Shown: positions 16,659-26,589 of the stretch, one piece after another | Layout: every line of letters begins with the position of its first letter | Numbering within the stretch: the first letter of the stretch is position 1 | NCBI RefSeq assembly: GCF_000258425.1 | Contig: NC_017461.1 | Location: 806,001 to 870,000, forward strand | DNA length: 64,000 nucleotides | Source: Fervidicoccus fontis Kam940 | Lineage (GTDB): Archaea; Thermoproteota; Thermoprotei_A; Sulfolobales; Fervidicoccaceae | Reading direction: 5' to 3' | Program-made: the position numbers and the translations under genes | The notes under the pieces: model-generated | Database searches by the model: none | What the model was told of the DNA's origin: nothing | What the model saw: the letters and a program-made list of their open reading frames with translations, nothing else

Positions 16659-17882
16659 CTAAAAGTATTCCGTAATTTTCTTTTCTGTCATTATTAACTG
16701 AATTATTTTAGAAGAAGCTATCCATTTCGCTGATCCTAGCTTTGTTTCTTTATTCAAAAAGCTTACAACTTCGTTTATATCATAGGTCTTCATAACCGGT
16801 CCTCTCTTATACATTTCTCTTATGGATTCTCTTACGAACCAGACACCTATTGGAACATTGAAGCCAGGGTATATTTCCCTGAGTAACACAGCAGTAGCTT
16901 GTCTTTTCTTATTCAGCAAAAGCTCGGCTGTAGCTAGTCTAGCTGAATAGTAGCAACCACCTATAGATGGATAGTTCTTTCTGCCTCTGTAGTACTCATA
17001 ATCGCCCTCAATTTCTACATCTCCGTTCTGAGGATTCCACGTCGAACCGGGCCACCAAGCCTCCATCCATTCAAAGCTCCAGCTTCTAGGAAATAGTATA
17101 GATATAAATAAGTTGTCATGTATTTTCAGCTCATATACCTCAATTTCACTGATTTCTTGGAAGCCTTTTACTTTTTTCAGTAATTCTTCTGAAATTGTAC
17201 TGTCTACTGCTGTAATGCTCCACCTAGTTGGAACTAGCCTTCTTTTTTCTCTTTCTCCAAAAGTTCCTATACTCATTACCTTTGATATATAAGAAACTGG
17301 AAAGTTTCTCTCGTATAGATAAATTATCGCATCTTTTGCCTTAATCTCGTCATAATACAAACTGTCAATTATCTTTGGAATGCTTGGATTGTTTACAATT
17401 TTGAATCTCTCTATAGGTGAGCTAGGACCAAAAGGAGGTTGTTCCTCATCAAATATTACTATCGGAACTGGCGGCTTGATTAATTTCATTTCTATCTCTA
17501 CAGGTTTTATACTCATAGCTATATCTCTCACTTCATTTACAAATTTTTCATTAACCTGATTTACGCTCGCATAGTTATAGCCAGTAATTAAGCTGTAACG
17601 GTAATCCAGTATATCTTCTATTCTTAATTTCAGCCAAGACTCGGGCAACTCATATATCTGTGTGTCCCCACTTAAAGGTGGAGAGCTCGGCCCTATTCTT
17701 ACCTTAGGATAACCAATTCTCCCAACAAATACTGAAGGAGGACTGGAACCGTAAATTTCTTTCTTCTCTGTAAGACCTTTTAGCTTTGTTAAAGCCGTAT
17801 TTCTAGCTATTATTGGACAATATGCCAGCCCGCAGTAGCCCCTACCTCTACATAAGACACACAATCTCGTGTCTATCTTCAT
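16659..17882 (-). CDS. Archaeal Nre DNA-repair protein
   Basis: A 407-residue archaeal Nre protein. The N-terminal zinc site C8-x2-C11-x5-C17-x4-C22 lies in RLCVLCRGRGYCGLAYCP. The following PSVFVGRIGYPKVRIGPSSPP and the long conserved WSFEWMEAWWPGSTWNP are family hallmarks. In other archaea Nre contributes to DNA-damage resistance and binds PCNA through a C-terminal PIP motif; here the last residues EKKITEYF resemble it but lack the usual glutamine. The start region, including the ATG, is tandemly duplicated upstream (17866-17916). Confidence 0.9.
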   Translation of the reverse strand: MKIDTRLCVLCRGRGYCGLAYCPIIARNTALTKLKGLTEKKEIYGSSPPSVFVGRIGYPKVRIGPSSPPLSGDTQIYELPESWLKLRIEDILDYRYSLITGYNYASVNQVNEKFVNEVRDIAMSIKPVEIEMKLIKPPVPIVIFDEEQPPFGPSSPIERFKIVNNPSIPKIIDSLYYDEIKAKDAIIYLYERNFPVSYISKVMSIGTFGEREKRRLVPTRWSITAVDSTISEELLKKVKGFQEISEIEVYELKIHDNLFISILFPRSWSFEWMEAWWPGSTWNPQNGDVEIEGDYEYYRGRKNYPSIGGCYYSARLATAELLLNKKRQATAVLLREIYPGFNVPIGVWFVRESIREMYKRGPVMKTYDINEVVSFLNKETKLGSAKWIASSKIIQLIMTEKKITEYF

Positions 17883-17916
17883 TTTTTCAACTCGTGTCTA
17901 TCTTCATTTTTTTCAA
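17866..17916 (-). repeat. Tandem duplication of the nre translation start region
   Basis: A 25-base unit (17866-17890) and a 26-base unit (17891-17916) are identical except for one extra T. Each contains the start region, ttgaaaaaa(a)ATG then aagatagacacgag. The downstream copy starts nre; the upstream copy encodes only MKIDTS before a TGA. Confidence 0.9.
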
Positions 17917-18054
17917 CTAAAAGAAAATACTGAGTTCTTATAACCTCTTATATAATTCTTATATAATTATTAATAATTAAACACATGATATAATATTTTA
18001 GTTATTCTGTTGAAATATTTTTTATGTGACATAAAATAAAGGAGGCTAAATGTT

Positions 18055-19143
18055 TTGAAAGAGGTAAAAAGAGGTAGAGTGAAAAAAATACTTTCATATG
18101 GGCTCGATTCGATTGTAGTTACTTCTGGTTCTAATTTTTTCTATCTTACAGGTTTAAAAATTGAGACTTTTGAAAGGCCGTTATTATTATTTATGAGCGA
18201 AGACTACTCTTTTCTTCTTGCCCCAAAATTGGAAATGGAAAGATTGGGAGATCTTAATGTAACGGAGTCTCTTTTTTATGATGATGCAACTGATCCCTTT
18301 AAAATTATTGAAAGTACTCCAACTCTCAAGAATATACTTAGAAAAGGAGTTAAAATAGGGGTAGATCCCAATCTCAGATTTTCCTTTTTTTATAAATTGA
18401 ATAATATATTTAAGGATGTAAACTTTGTAGATGCAAGCGAAGAGATTCAATTGGCTAGAATGATAAAAGAAGAGGAAGAAATAAAAAACATAGAAAAAGC
18501 ATCAAATATTTTATCAAAAATTTTTGAAACTGCCCAAGAATCGATTTCTCCTGGGATTTCCGAAGCGGAAGTAAGATTTAATCTAATGAAGAAGGCATCA
18601 GAACTTGGCGCTAGTTCTTATGACTTCATCGCTATACAGTCTGGGGAAAATACCGCTATTCCTCATCATGAATTTTCCAGCAGAAAAATCAGAAGAGGAG
18701 ATTTAATTGTAATCGACGCCGTAGTATCTTACAATTGGTACAATGCCGATTTAACGAGGGTATTTTCTCTTGGAAAGCCAAACGAAGAAGTCCTAAGCAT
18801 TTATTCATTTGTTAGGCAGGCTCAAAAAATTGGTATAGAATCTTCAATAAGCAACGTAACTGCAAAAAGCATAGATGAAAAAGTTAGAAACTACTTCAAA
18901 GAAAGAGAAATTGATCAGTTCTTCATTCACAGAACTGGACATGGATTAGGCATAGATGCACACGAGAAGCCGTTCATTTCATCAACTTCAAACGATGTTA
19001 TTGAAAATGGCCAAGTTTTTACTATAGAGCCAGGACTGTATTTTCCTGGAAAATTTGGAATAAGGCTAGAAGTTGATGTTGTTATAAAAGAAGGAAAACC
19101 TCATATAATAGGCGATTTTCCCTTAGATATAGTAATTATCTAA
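18055..19143 (+). CDS. M24 metallopeptidase, Xaa-Pro dipeptidase type
   Basis: A 362-residue aminopeptidase-P/prolidase-fold enzyme. An N-terminal creatinase-like domain (to about residue 130) precedes the catalytic pita-bread domain, in which all five metal ligands are visible: D221 and D232 (VIDAVV...NADLTRVF), H296 (HRTGHGLG), E325 (TIEPG) and E339 (RLEVD). It would cleave X-Pro dipeptides in the cytoplasm. The TTG start has ggagg 10 bases upstream. It is divergent from nre and convergent with polB. Confidence 0.93.
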   Translation: MKEVKRGRVKKILSYGLDSIVVTSGSNFFYLTGLKIETFERPLLLFMSEDYSFLLAPKLEMERLGDLNVTESLFYDDATDPFKIIESTPTLKNILRKGVKIGVDPNLRFSFFYKLNNIFKDVNFVDASEEIQLARMIKEEEEIKNIEKASNILSKIFETAQESISPGISEAEVRFNLMKKASELGASSYDFIAIQSGENTAIPHHEFSSRKIRRGDLIVIDAVVSYNWYNADLTRVFSLGKPNEEVLSIYSFVRQAQKIGIESSISNVTAKSIDEKVRNYFKEREIDQFFIHRTGHGLGIDAHEKPFISSTSNDVIENGQVFTIEPGLYFPGKFGIRLEVDVVIKEGKPHIIGDFPLDIVII

Positions 19144-19217
19144 AAATTATTCCGTCTTTATAATTATGAAATAAAATTTGAATTGTAACTTATTTTTAAA
19201 TATTTTGTCTTAGTTTT

Positions 19218-22034
19218 TTAATTCTTAAAGAAGGACTCAAGTCTCGCAACGCCTTCTATCTCTTCCCAGCTTATGTTGATGGTCTTTAGAATTTGTTCGA
19301 ATGTTGTCCTGGCTATATCTAAATATTTTTCGATATCTATATCTGAAAGTTTTGCAAGCTCAACTGTTTTTACTCCATCTTTCCCCTTCACTTTTACATA
19401 AGAAATTATATCACCTCTAGCTAAAGCTTTATTAAAAGGCTTTAGCTGAAGTGCCGCCTTAACGTGTTGAGGAGTATTCTTCTTGTACTCCAAGACATCC
19501 TTGTTAAGCATAACATTGAATGCAAGCTCATCGAGGTTATACTCCATATTTTTGAGCTTTAAGTAAATTTTCTTAACATTCTCCTTTATCTTATCCTGTG
19601 TTTCTAAGAAATCGTTCGGCTTATTGATTTCAGAAAGTCTTTTTATTACATCTGAAAAAGCCTGCTTAAGAAACTCTGGCTGATTTCTCTTCTTTCCAAG
19701 AAGTCCCTTGATAATAACTTCGCCTAAAGAAGTTACTCCTAAGTAGTTCTTTTTCAGGCCGGAAAAAGCTACGTATCTAAACTCCTTGTCTACTTCTAAA
19801 TCTAATCCAAACTCCTTCTCAACAGAGGCGATTATCTCTTGTAATGCTTCTTTGCTTGGACTCCAGATAAACATGCTGTCTGTGTCGCCATAAAGTATCC
19901 TAAGGCCTAATGATTTCGCTTTTTCTACGGTGTTAGTAATAGTGTACCTTCCAACTGCTGTGACACTTTCTGCTACTGGTGGCGCATATAGGGCAAAATT
20001 ATCGCTTCCGAAGACTCCGTAACTGGCATTAAGCAATACCTTAAGAGCGGATTGAACAGCATTATACCACTCCTTCCTCTCTTCGCTTATGCTTTTATCC
20101 TTGCTCTTCTTCTTATATACCTTAACTCTCAGATCTCTCATTGCCCCTATCATTATGGGGGTCATTCCTCTCCTGTCAAAGCAAACCTTATGCCCAACAT
20201 CAGGTATAGTTCTTTCCTTATTGCACGGATAATGTGGATTTACCGTTTCGTAGCTTAAGTTCCACACCTTTATTATCGATGGATATAGACTAGCAAAATC
20301 CAAGACTACAACATTGAAGAAGACGCCTACTGGCGGATTAAGAACTATTGCCCCAGCGTACTTCTTTCCTTTAATTACAGCTTTGCTTTTTATTTCTTTC
20401 TTATGAGCTAATATATCCTCTTGCTTTGGAATTATATAGTTTCTCTTTCTATGCTCCCAATAGAACATGTTTTTAATCCATGCACTGATTTGTGTTCTGC
20501 TTAACTCTTCTATGCTTGTCTTAGTCAGTCTTGAAAGCAAAACAAGCAATTTCCATGTTAAGAAGTTTTTCCATCTAACCAATTCTAGAGTTATAAACGA
20601 GTCCCTGTAGTTATACTCTACGAGCTTAGAAATGCCTAGTGTTCCAGGATTCTCGTCTACTTTTACTTTTCCGATACCGATTATTGCCTCGGCTATGCTG
20701 TTCAGCGTATTTTCTCTGTACTCTCCTCCAAAGGCATAAGTTTTAAGCGCTTTATTGTTGAATACATGGTACAAGTCTATATGTATTGCGTTTTTAAATG
20801 TATAAAAGTCCTGAAACTCTTCAATTGGGATTTCTTCTTCTCTCATTCCAAGAATGATTGCTCTGTTTCTTATATAAGGAAGATCGAAGTTATCTCCGTT
20901 GAATGTATATACAACAGGATAGTCTTTTAATATACTGAAAAACTCTTGAATAAGAGAATACTCATCATCGAACACATGAACTTCTATGTCTTTAGTTTCC
21001 GATTTAATAGGATCCTTACTTGAAAGAGGGTATGCGCTTGTAAGAACAATCTTCTTTCCATCCGTAGTGCTAATCGATATAGCTACAATAGGATATAGTG
21101 CTTGCGATACATCAGGAACTCTGTTTTGGTACGGAGAAAAGACCTCTATATCTATGGCAGCCATTTTTGGTTGCGGAGGAGACTGCTCAAAAAGAGGATA
21201 AACATCTCTTACAAACTTTAAGGTTTCTTCGTCCTCATTTGAAAAGCTCTGTTCTATTTCTTTCGGAATGGAATTACCCTCAAATGCGAGAGCAAGATTT
21301 TTTCCTAATACATTATATTTTGCTCCGGGTATCAGCTGTCTATCGAATATGAAGTTATGGTGGTATTTTATATTGCTTTCCCAGCTGTCTCTGAACTTAT
21401 CTCTCATTTCTTTTACAGCAAGCGGATCTGTGACTGTAATCTTTGTATAGTGCTCATTTTTCATTGTAAGCGGGTTGATTTTTAAGACAATATCTTTGCT
21501 TATCACCTTCTGTTTTAAAGACCCGTTTAATATCTTATCTATTTCTTCTGGACTTTCCTTCGCGAGAAAATATGGCTTATGATCGGTCTTGTCATACCAA
21601 TACAAGATCCTTCCGCTTTTTTCTTCATAAAAACACAGAACTGCTTTGTTTCTGTGATTATCGTAATAGTAAGAGAGCAAATATCCATCATTAATTGTAG
21701 CATTATCAACTTTAACGAACCATACAATTTTTTTATTTTCATTAACAACTATACTCGATTTACCTAGTTCTTCAATCTTCTTCTCATTTTCCTCTTCGCC
21801 TTTTGCATTTCCATTAAGCAATAAGCTGGAAATATATTCGATCGAATTGTCTTTAGATATATATGCTAACTTTTGCACTTCATCTTCGTGATCTTTAAGT
21901 TCTTTATCCTGGTTATACGTCAAGTCTTCTGCAAAATTGTTTGCCGTCTTTTCTTTTTTGTTACTTGAGTTTATAAAATCAAATAATGTTGGACCGTTTT
22001 CTTTTCTGTCCCTCTTCAAAGTTGCCATAGCCAT
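19218..22034 (-). CDS. polB: Family-B DNA polymerase (crenarchaeal PolB1 type)
   Basis: A 938-residue replicative polymerase. The exonuclease motifs are complete: DIE in MAAIDIEVF (about residue 293), TFNGDNFDLPYIRNR, and YxxxD in YNYRDS, so proofreading should be active. Polymerase motif A DFASLYPSI (about 576), motif B KVLLNASYGVFGS and motif C YGDTDSMF (about 714) are intact. The C-terminus ARLESFFKN resembles a PCNA-interacting motif. The first ~90 residues are charged and of low complexity. ATG 22034 follows aaggtaa; a second ATG is two codons later. A 559-base gene-free region lies upstream. Confidence 0.96.
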   Translation of the reverse strand: MAMATLKRDRKENGPTLFDFINSSNKKEKTANNFAEDLTYNQDKELKDHEDEVQKLAYISKDNSIEYISSLLLNGNAKGEEENEKKIEELGKSSIVVNENKKIVWFVKVDNATINDGYLLSYYYDNHRNKAVLCFYEEKSGRILYWYDKTDHKPYFLAKESPEEIDKILNGSLKQKVISKDIVLKINPLTMKNEHYTKITVTDPLAVKEMRDKFRDSWESNIKYHHNFIFDRQLIPGAKYNVLGKNLALAFEGNSIPKEIEQSFSNEDEETLKFVRDVYPLFEQSPPQPKMAAIDIEVFSPYQNRVPDVSQALYPIVAISISTTDGKKIVLTSAYPLSSKDPIKSETKDIEVHVFDDEYSLIQEFFSILKDYPVVYTFNGDNFDLPYIRNRAIILGMREEEIPIEEFQDFYTFKNAIHIDLYHVFNNKALKTYAFGGEYRENTLNSIAEAIIGIGKVKVDENPGTLGISKLVEYNYRDSFITLELVRWKNFLTWKLLVLLSRLTKTSIEELSRTQISAWIKNMFYWEHRKRNYIIPKQEDILAHKKEIKSKAVIKGKKYAGAIVLNPPVGVFFNVVVLDFASLYPSIIKVWNLSYETVNPHYPCNKERTIPDVGHKVCFDRRGMTPIMIGAMRDLRVKVYKKKSKDKSISEERKEWYNAVQSALKVLLNASYGVFGSDNFALYAPPVAESVTAVGRYTITNTVEKAKSLGLRILYGDTDSMFIWSPSKEALQEIIASVEKEFGLDLEVDKEFRYVAFSGLKKNYLGVTSLGEVIIKGLLGKKRNQPEFLKQAFSDVIKRLSEINKPNDFLETQDKIKENVKKIYLKLKNMEYNLDELAFNVMLNKDVLEYKKNTPQHVKAALQLKPFNKALARGDIISYVKVKGKDGVKTVELAKLSDIDIEKYLDIARTTFEQILKTINISWEEIEGVARLESFFKN

Positions 22035-22593
22035 TTACCTTACAAAGCAAATATTTTAATAAAAACAAACTGTCTATAGATAAATAGTGTCAATTGGGAA
22101 TTAAACCTTCATATGTATTTTTAACTATAAAGTATTTAATATAATGCCTCTCTTAAATAAATTTCATGTTTTTTCTATGGCACGTTGCAATTGAACTGAA
22201 CTAGCTCTTAGTATAGGGAAATCGTTTACTTAAAGAATTGCTACTTTTTGTAATTACTAAAAAAGCATCTTATTTTTTGATAAGGTGGCTACAGCAATTA
22301 AACAAAAAATGCGTATTACACTAATATAAGAACTAATCCTGTTCATATGGAACCCTAAAATGTAACTAAGTGATCACCTTTATTAACTATTAAAAATACG
22401 CTATAATTTATAAAAATTTATAATTTAAATAAATTATCTAACTATATATAAAAAATAAATTAGATTTTATTTTAATTATTTCAGTGATTATTTTCATATA
22501 GGTTGTTCTAAAAAAATTATCGAAAAAAATAAATATAAGAACTTAAAAAATTTTTTTCCAAATTTTTTAAATAACTTTATCATAGGTGAAGCT
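22035..22593. other. Gene-free AT-rich region between divergent polB and APC permease
   Basis: 559 bases with no ORF, RNA gene or palindromic element that I can support. The 22420-22575 part is extremely AT-rich. The promoter of the permease is probably at its right edge (ttttttaaataacttt, then aggtgaagct before the ATG). Size and AT content would suit an origin next to polB, but I see no origin repeats. Confidence 0.6.
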
Positions 22594-24234
22594 ATGAGCG
22601 AGAAGTCTGAAAAAAATATGGAAGATTTAAAAAATAGCACAAGTACCCAGTATAAAGACAGCAAGCATTATAAGAAAGCTCTCGGCTTTTGGGATAACGT
22701 GATGCTAAACATAGGAACAATGATAGGCTCAGGAATACTATTACTGCCTTTCGTAGTTGCCGCTTATGCTGGACCATATGAGTGGATCTCTTGGTTAGTG
22801 GCAGGTATTTTTATTCTGCCGGTAATTCTAATATATAGCCTGCTGGTTGAGCTATATCCAGTTTCTGGAGGAATGTCAAGATATCCCTACTACTCTCATG
22901 GAGGTTTGGTCTCATTTTTAGCATCAGTCAACGCAATATTCTACTTTTCAATGATAATAATCCCTATAGAAGCACAGGCTATAGTAAGATACCTGAATCT
23001 CTTCTGGCCTGTTCTGTTGGAACCTAGCGGATATCCGACTATACTAGGATATATTGTTGAGGTTATATTAACTGTCTTAGTATCAGTTATCGTTTACTTA
23101 GGGGTCAGAAGTGTTTCGACAAGCAACTTTGTAATTACAGCAATAAAATCAGGCCTAATACTTCTCTTCGGACTTACTATGTTCCTGTTCTTCTGGAGTC
23201 CTAAGAACTTTACCGATCCCAGCATAGCAGTAATGCCAATGGGTATACCTGGAATATTTGCTGCTGCTGGAGCAAGCATATTTGCATATACAGGATTCAG
23301 AAGAACGGCAATATTTGCAGGTGAGGCAAAAGAAGAAATTGTCAAGAAGTTGAACTGGTCTGAAATTGTTGCATGGGCTATAGTGCTAGTAATATATGTG
23401 TTTATGTCTGTAGCTATTGTAGGAGCTATTGACTGGGAAAAGCTTGCACCTATAGCTGCAAAAATGGGAATTAACCTTTACCCAGGAAATTGGGCAGGAA
23501 TTGCAAACCTCAGCGGACCATTCGCAGCTATGGCTTTAGGATACGGCTTAATATGGATGTACTATTTGTTTTTATTAGACGGAATTATATCTCCATTTGG
23601 AGTTTCAATAGTAGAACAGGGTGGCCTCCCAAGGCTGTTCTATGCAGCCGCAAAAGCTAAATACATGCCAAAAGCTTTCTTAAAGGTTGACAAGAAAACA
23701 GGAACTCCTATATGGGGATTAATCGCGTCACTGATAGGAGAGATTATTTACTTGTTTGTAATACGATTATATAGCCAATCAGTAGATGTCGTAGTAGCAT
23801 CTTCTAATATACTTTATGCAACAGGGCCTGCTGCTGTCATTGGAATACTAGCCAGAAAGAAAATTAAGAGCACCTTTTACAGTATATTAGCACCGGTAGC
23901 AATGGTAAGCAGTAGCCTCATATTCTACTGGGCAACATATCCATATACTCTATGGGGAACTATTGCCTTATTTATATTCCTTCCGCTATTCATCTACTAT
24001 GTAGCAAAAGGCGAAGCGAGAGGAGACATTAAAAACGGAATATGGTATCTAACATACATTATTGTCTTGGACATAATAAGCTACCTTGGCGAAACAACTT
24101 TCGGAGGAAAGGGCATTCTATCGTTCCCATGGGACTTTGTAGTTATCATAATAGTAGCGTTAATATTCACTTATTGGGCTAAGATTTCAGCATTAAAAGA
24201 AGAACCAGAAGAAGCTGTCGATATAGAAGAATAA
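22594..24234 (+). CDS. APC-family amino-acid permease
   Basis: A 546-residue membrane transporter with about 12 hydrophobic segments after a 30-residue charged N-terminal tail. The first-helix unwinding motif NIGTMIGSGILLLPF and the third-helix region VELYPVSGGMSRYPYY identify the amino acid-polyamine-organocation superfamily, and GFRRTAIFAGEAKEEI fits the helix 6 region. It should import amino acids by proton coupling. aggtga precedes the ATG. The neighbouring pyroglutamyl peptidase and PLP enzyme suggest amino-acid use. Confidence 0.92.
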   Translation: MSEKSEKNMEDLKNSTSTQYKDSKHYKKALGFWDNVMLNIGTMIGSGILLLPFVVAAYAGPYEWISWLVAGIFILPVILIYSLLVELYPVSGGMSRYPYYSHGGLVSFLASVNAIFYFSMIIIPIEAQAIVRYLNLFWPVLLEPSGYPTILGYIVEVILTVLVSVIVYLGVRSVSTSNFVITAIKSGLILLFGLTMFLFFWSPKNFTDPSIAVMPMGIPGIFAAAGASIFAYTGFRRTAIFAGEAKEEIVKKLNWSEIVAWAIVLVIYVFMSVAIVGAIDWEKLAPIAAKMGINLYPGNWAGIANLSGPFAAMALGYGLIWMYYLFLLDGIISPFGVSIVEQGGLPRLFYAAAKAKYMPKAFLKVDKKTGTPIWGLIASLIGEIIYLFVIRLYSQSVDVVVASSNILYATGPAAVIGILARKKIKSTFYSILAPVAMVSSSLIFYWATYPYTLWGTIALFIFLPLFIYYVAKGEARGDIKNGIWYLTYIIVLDIISYLGETTFGGKGILSFPWDFVVIIIVALIFTYWAKISALKEEPEEAVDIEE

Positions 24235-24253
24235 AATTAAAAATTTTTATTTT

Positions 24254-24922
24254 TTATAACAAAATTTTTTCGTCTCCGACGTAAAATTTCTCAACAGTCA
24301 CTTTTAACGTTATGATTGCTGCTCTTATCATATTTTCAAGTGACATGCTAGGAGGGATTCCAAACTCAGACTTCACAGACGCTGTCTGCTCTGGAAGGAG
24401 AGGAACGTGCATATATCCTGATCTTCTTGGATATCCTTTTGTAGCTCTACTGTGGAGAGCAATATACATAACATAATTGCATAAGAATGTACCTGCAGTA
24501 TTGGAGACCGATGCAGGTATTCCAGATTCCTTCAATCTTTTCACTATAGATTTAATTGGAAGAGTTGAAAAATAAGCATTTGGTCCTTCTGTATAAATCG
24601 GCTCATCGATTGGTTGATAACCATCGTTGTCAGGAATTCTCGCATCCATAATATTAACAGCAACTCTTTCCATAGTAACATAAGATATGCCTGCCCACAA
24701 ACCCATGCTGAGCACTATGTCTGGTTTATAGCTATCAAGAAGAGTTAAGAGTTTATCTTTAGCTTTCTTATAAGCTACAGGCAATATTGCTGTTTGAAGC
24801 TCAACATTTGGCATCTCTTTTTCTATTTTTTCTGGAAGATGCTCGGCAATAATTTGTGAGGGGTTTTGCTTATAGCCTCCAAATGGCTCAAAGCCGGTTA
24901 CTAATATTTTATATTTTTCCAT
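24254..24922 (-). CDS. pcp: Pyrrolidone-carboxylate (pyroglutamyl) peptidase
   Basis: A 222-residue cysteine peptidase of family C15 that removes N-terminal pyroglutamate. The N-terminal VTGFEPFGGYKQNPS is diagnostic, and the catalytic residues E85 (YVTMERVAVN), C148 (AGTFLCNYVMY) and H172 (GYMHVPLLPEQ) are present. ATG 24922 follows ggagtga. It converges with the APC permease gene and fits the peptide-degrading theme of the region. Confidence 0.96.
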   Translation of the reverse strand: MEKYKILVTGFEPFGGYKQNPSQIIAEHLPEKIEKEMPNVELQTAILPVAYKKAKDKLLTLLDSYKPDIVLSMGLWAGISYVTMERVAVNIMDARIPDNDGYQPIDEPIYTEGPNAYFSTLPIKSIVKRLKESGIPASVSNTAGTFLCNYVMYIALHSRATKGYPRRSGYMHVPLLPEQTASVKSEFGIPPSMSLENMIRAAIITLKVTVEKFYVGDEKILL

Positions 24923-25048
24923 TTTTCTTCACTCCTTTATTTTTAATTTTTACTTAAAATTTAAACATAAAGATGAAGTAGTTTTTATTTTTAGTAAAAA
25001 TTTTTATAGTAATTAATTTAAATTTTTGTTTATTTGTGGTGTTTAATT

Positions 25049-26389
25049 TTGGAAAACAGTATTTTTGATAGATATTGGAAGTCAATTTCGAGAGCTTCCT
25101 CCTATAAGTATTTTCCATTAATAGTGAAGAAAATAGAAGGGTCAAGAATCGTTGATGTCAACGGAAAAGAATATATAGATTTTCTCTCCAGTGCTGCCTT
25201 GTATAATGCTGGCCTAAATAACGATGAAGTAGTGACTTCCTTGTTAGAGGAGCTCAAAAACATGTTGCATTATACACAGTATCTGTATCATGAAAAAAGT
25301 ATAAAGTTAGCTGAAATTTTAAAGGAAATAACTCCTGGAACCTTTGAGAAAAAGGTTGCGTTTGAGCTAAGTGGAGGAGCAGCAGTTGATATTGCTTTAA
25401 GGTCATCTCTATACTTTTCAGGAAAGAAACTTCTAGGTTCGTTTGAGAATTCCTATCATGGAACCACATATCTTAGTATTTCTGTCTCTGGTTCGTTTAG
25501 ACCAGAGATCAGAGAAAAACTCAATGCATACCCTTATGTATACTTCTTCAAGTATCCAGATACGTTCAGGAGACCGAGAGGTATTGAGCCTGAGGAGTAT
25601 GGAGAGATACTCCTTGGAGAGATCGAGAGGACCCTCCAGGTGGATGCATATGGGAAGGGGTTCGCTGCTATAATATTTGAGCCTATACAGGGGGATGGGG
25701 GAGTCCTCGTGCCTCCTAAAAGCTTCATAGTAGGCCTCAGGAAGATCGCTGATGAGTATGGGATAGTACTAATAGATGATGAGATTCAGACAGGCTTCGG
25801 GAGGACGGGTAAGATGTTCGCAATTGAGCACTTTGGTATCGAACCAGATATAATTGTTCTTGGTAAGTCACTAGGATCCGGCATGCCGATCAGTGCTGTT
25901 ATTGGAAGGAGGGAAATTTTAGATTCCCCAGAGCCGATGACATATATGTCCACCTATTCTCCTCACTATCTTTCATGTATTGCAGCTATGGCTGGCATAG
26001 AATATATAATAAAGAACAGGCTTCATGATAGGGCTGAGCTCATGGGAGAGTACTTGATGAAGAGGCTGAATGAGCTCAAGGATGGGCACGAGATCGTTGG
26101 AGATGTCAGAGGGAAGGGGCTCATGATAGGGGTTGAGATCGTTGATGATAAGGATAGCTTGAAGCCTTCGAGCAAGAAGGCGCAGAAGATCATATGGAGG
26201 GCATATGAAAATGGCCTGATAATGATGACCTTCGGGAAGTACGGGAATGTATTGAGGATAGCCCCTCCCCTCACGATCGAGAGAGAGGAGATCGATAAGG
26301 CAGTAGAGATTATGGAAAAAGCTATATCGGATGTGGAGAAGGGAAAGGTCGGAGATGAAGTTCTGAGCAAGATGGTCGCTTGGCAGTAA
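25049..26389 (+). CDS. Class III PLP enzyme (aminotransferase or amino-acid racemase fold)
   Basis: About 446 residues. The class III signature is [16 protein letters not shown], then LIDDEIQTGFGRTGKMFA and the PLP lysine in VLGKSLGSGMPISAV. Family members include 4-aminobutyrate and ornithine aminotransferases; in Thermococcales, close homologs are broad-specificity amino-acid racemases, so the reaction is open. TTG 25049 (after ggtg) is preferred; the frame extends to 25034. From about 25560 to 26390 base composition changes sharply, to about 50% GC by hand count of sample lines against 35% before, with AGG arginine codons. A paralog lies at 45038-46429. Confidence 0.9.
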   Translation: MENSIFDRYWKSISRASSYKYFPLIVKKIEGSRIVDVNGKEYIDFLSSAALYNAGLNNDEVVTSLLEELKNMLHYTQYLYHEKSIKLAEILKEITPGTFEKKVAFELSGGAAVDIALRSSLYFSGKKLLGSFENSYHGTTYLSISVSGSFRPEIREKLNAYPYVYFFKYPDTFRRPRGIEPEEYGEILLGEIERTLQVDAYGKGFAAIIFEPIQGDGGVLVPPKSFIVGLRKIADEYGIVLIDDEIQTGFGRTGKMFAIEHFGIEPDIIVLGKSLGSGMPISAVIGRREILDSPEPMTYMSTYSPHYLSCIAAMAGIEYIIKNRLHDRAELMGEYLMKRLNELKDGHEIVGDVRGKGLMIGVEIVDDKDSLKPSSKKAQKIIWRAYENGLIMMTFGKYGNVLRIAPPLTIEREEIDKAVEIMEKAISDVEKGKVGDEVLSKMVAWQ

Positions 26390-26589
26390 TACAAATGATC
26401 AGTCCTTTTAAGTTAGGAAAATTAAATATTTTGAGTAAACCAACTATATGCGTTAAGATTGGCTAAAAGCCCAAGCTAATAGTTCTCGATCCTTCTCACT
26501 CATCGGCAGATTAAAATATAAACTTAATAAATAAGAGGAGCAAACGATCGTTTTAATGTGAACCTTCTTCCTTAAAGGATGGAAAGAGC

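Noticed and set aside
22035-22593. Replication origin beside polB
   Set aside because: AT-rich and empty, but no repeated ORB-like sequence is visible, so there is no positive evidence.
26555-26585. Another right-end palindrome (cttcttccttaaaggatgg)
   Set aside because: Only a weak resemblance; neither the hairpin nor the TnpB tail frame can be read.
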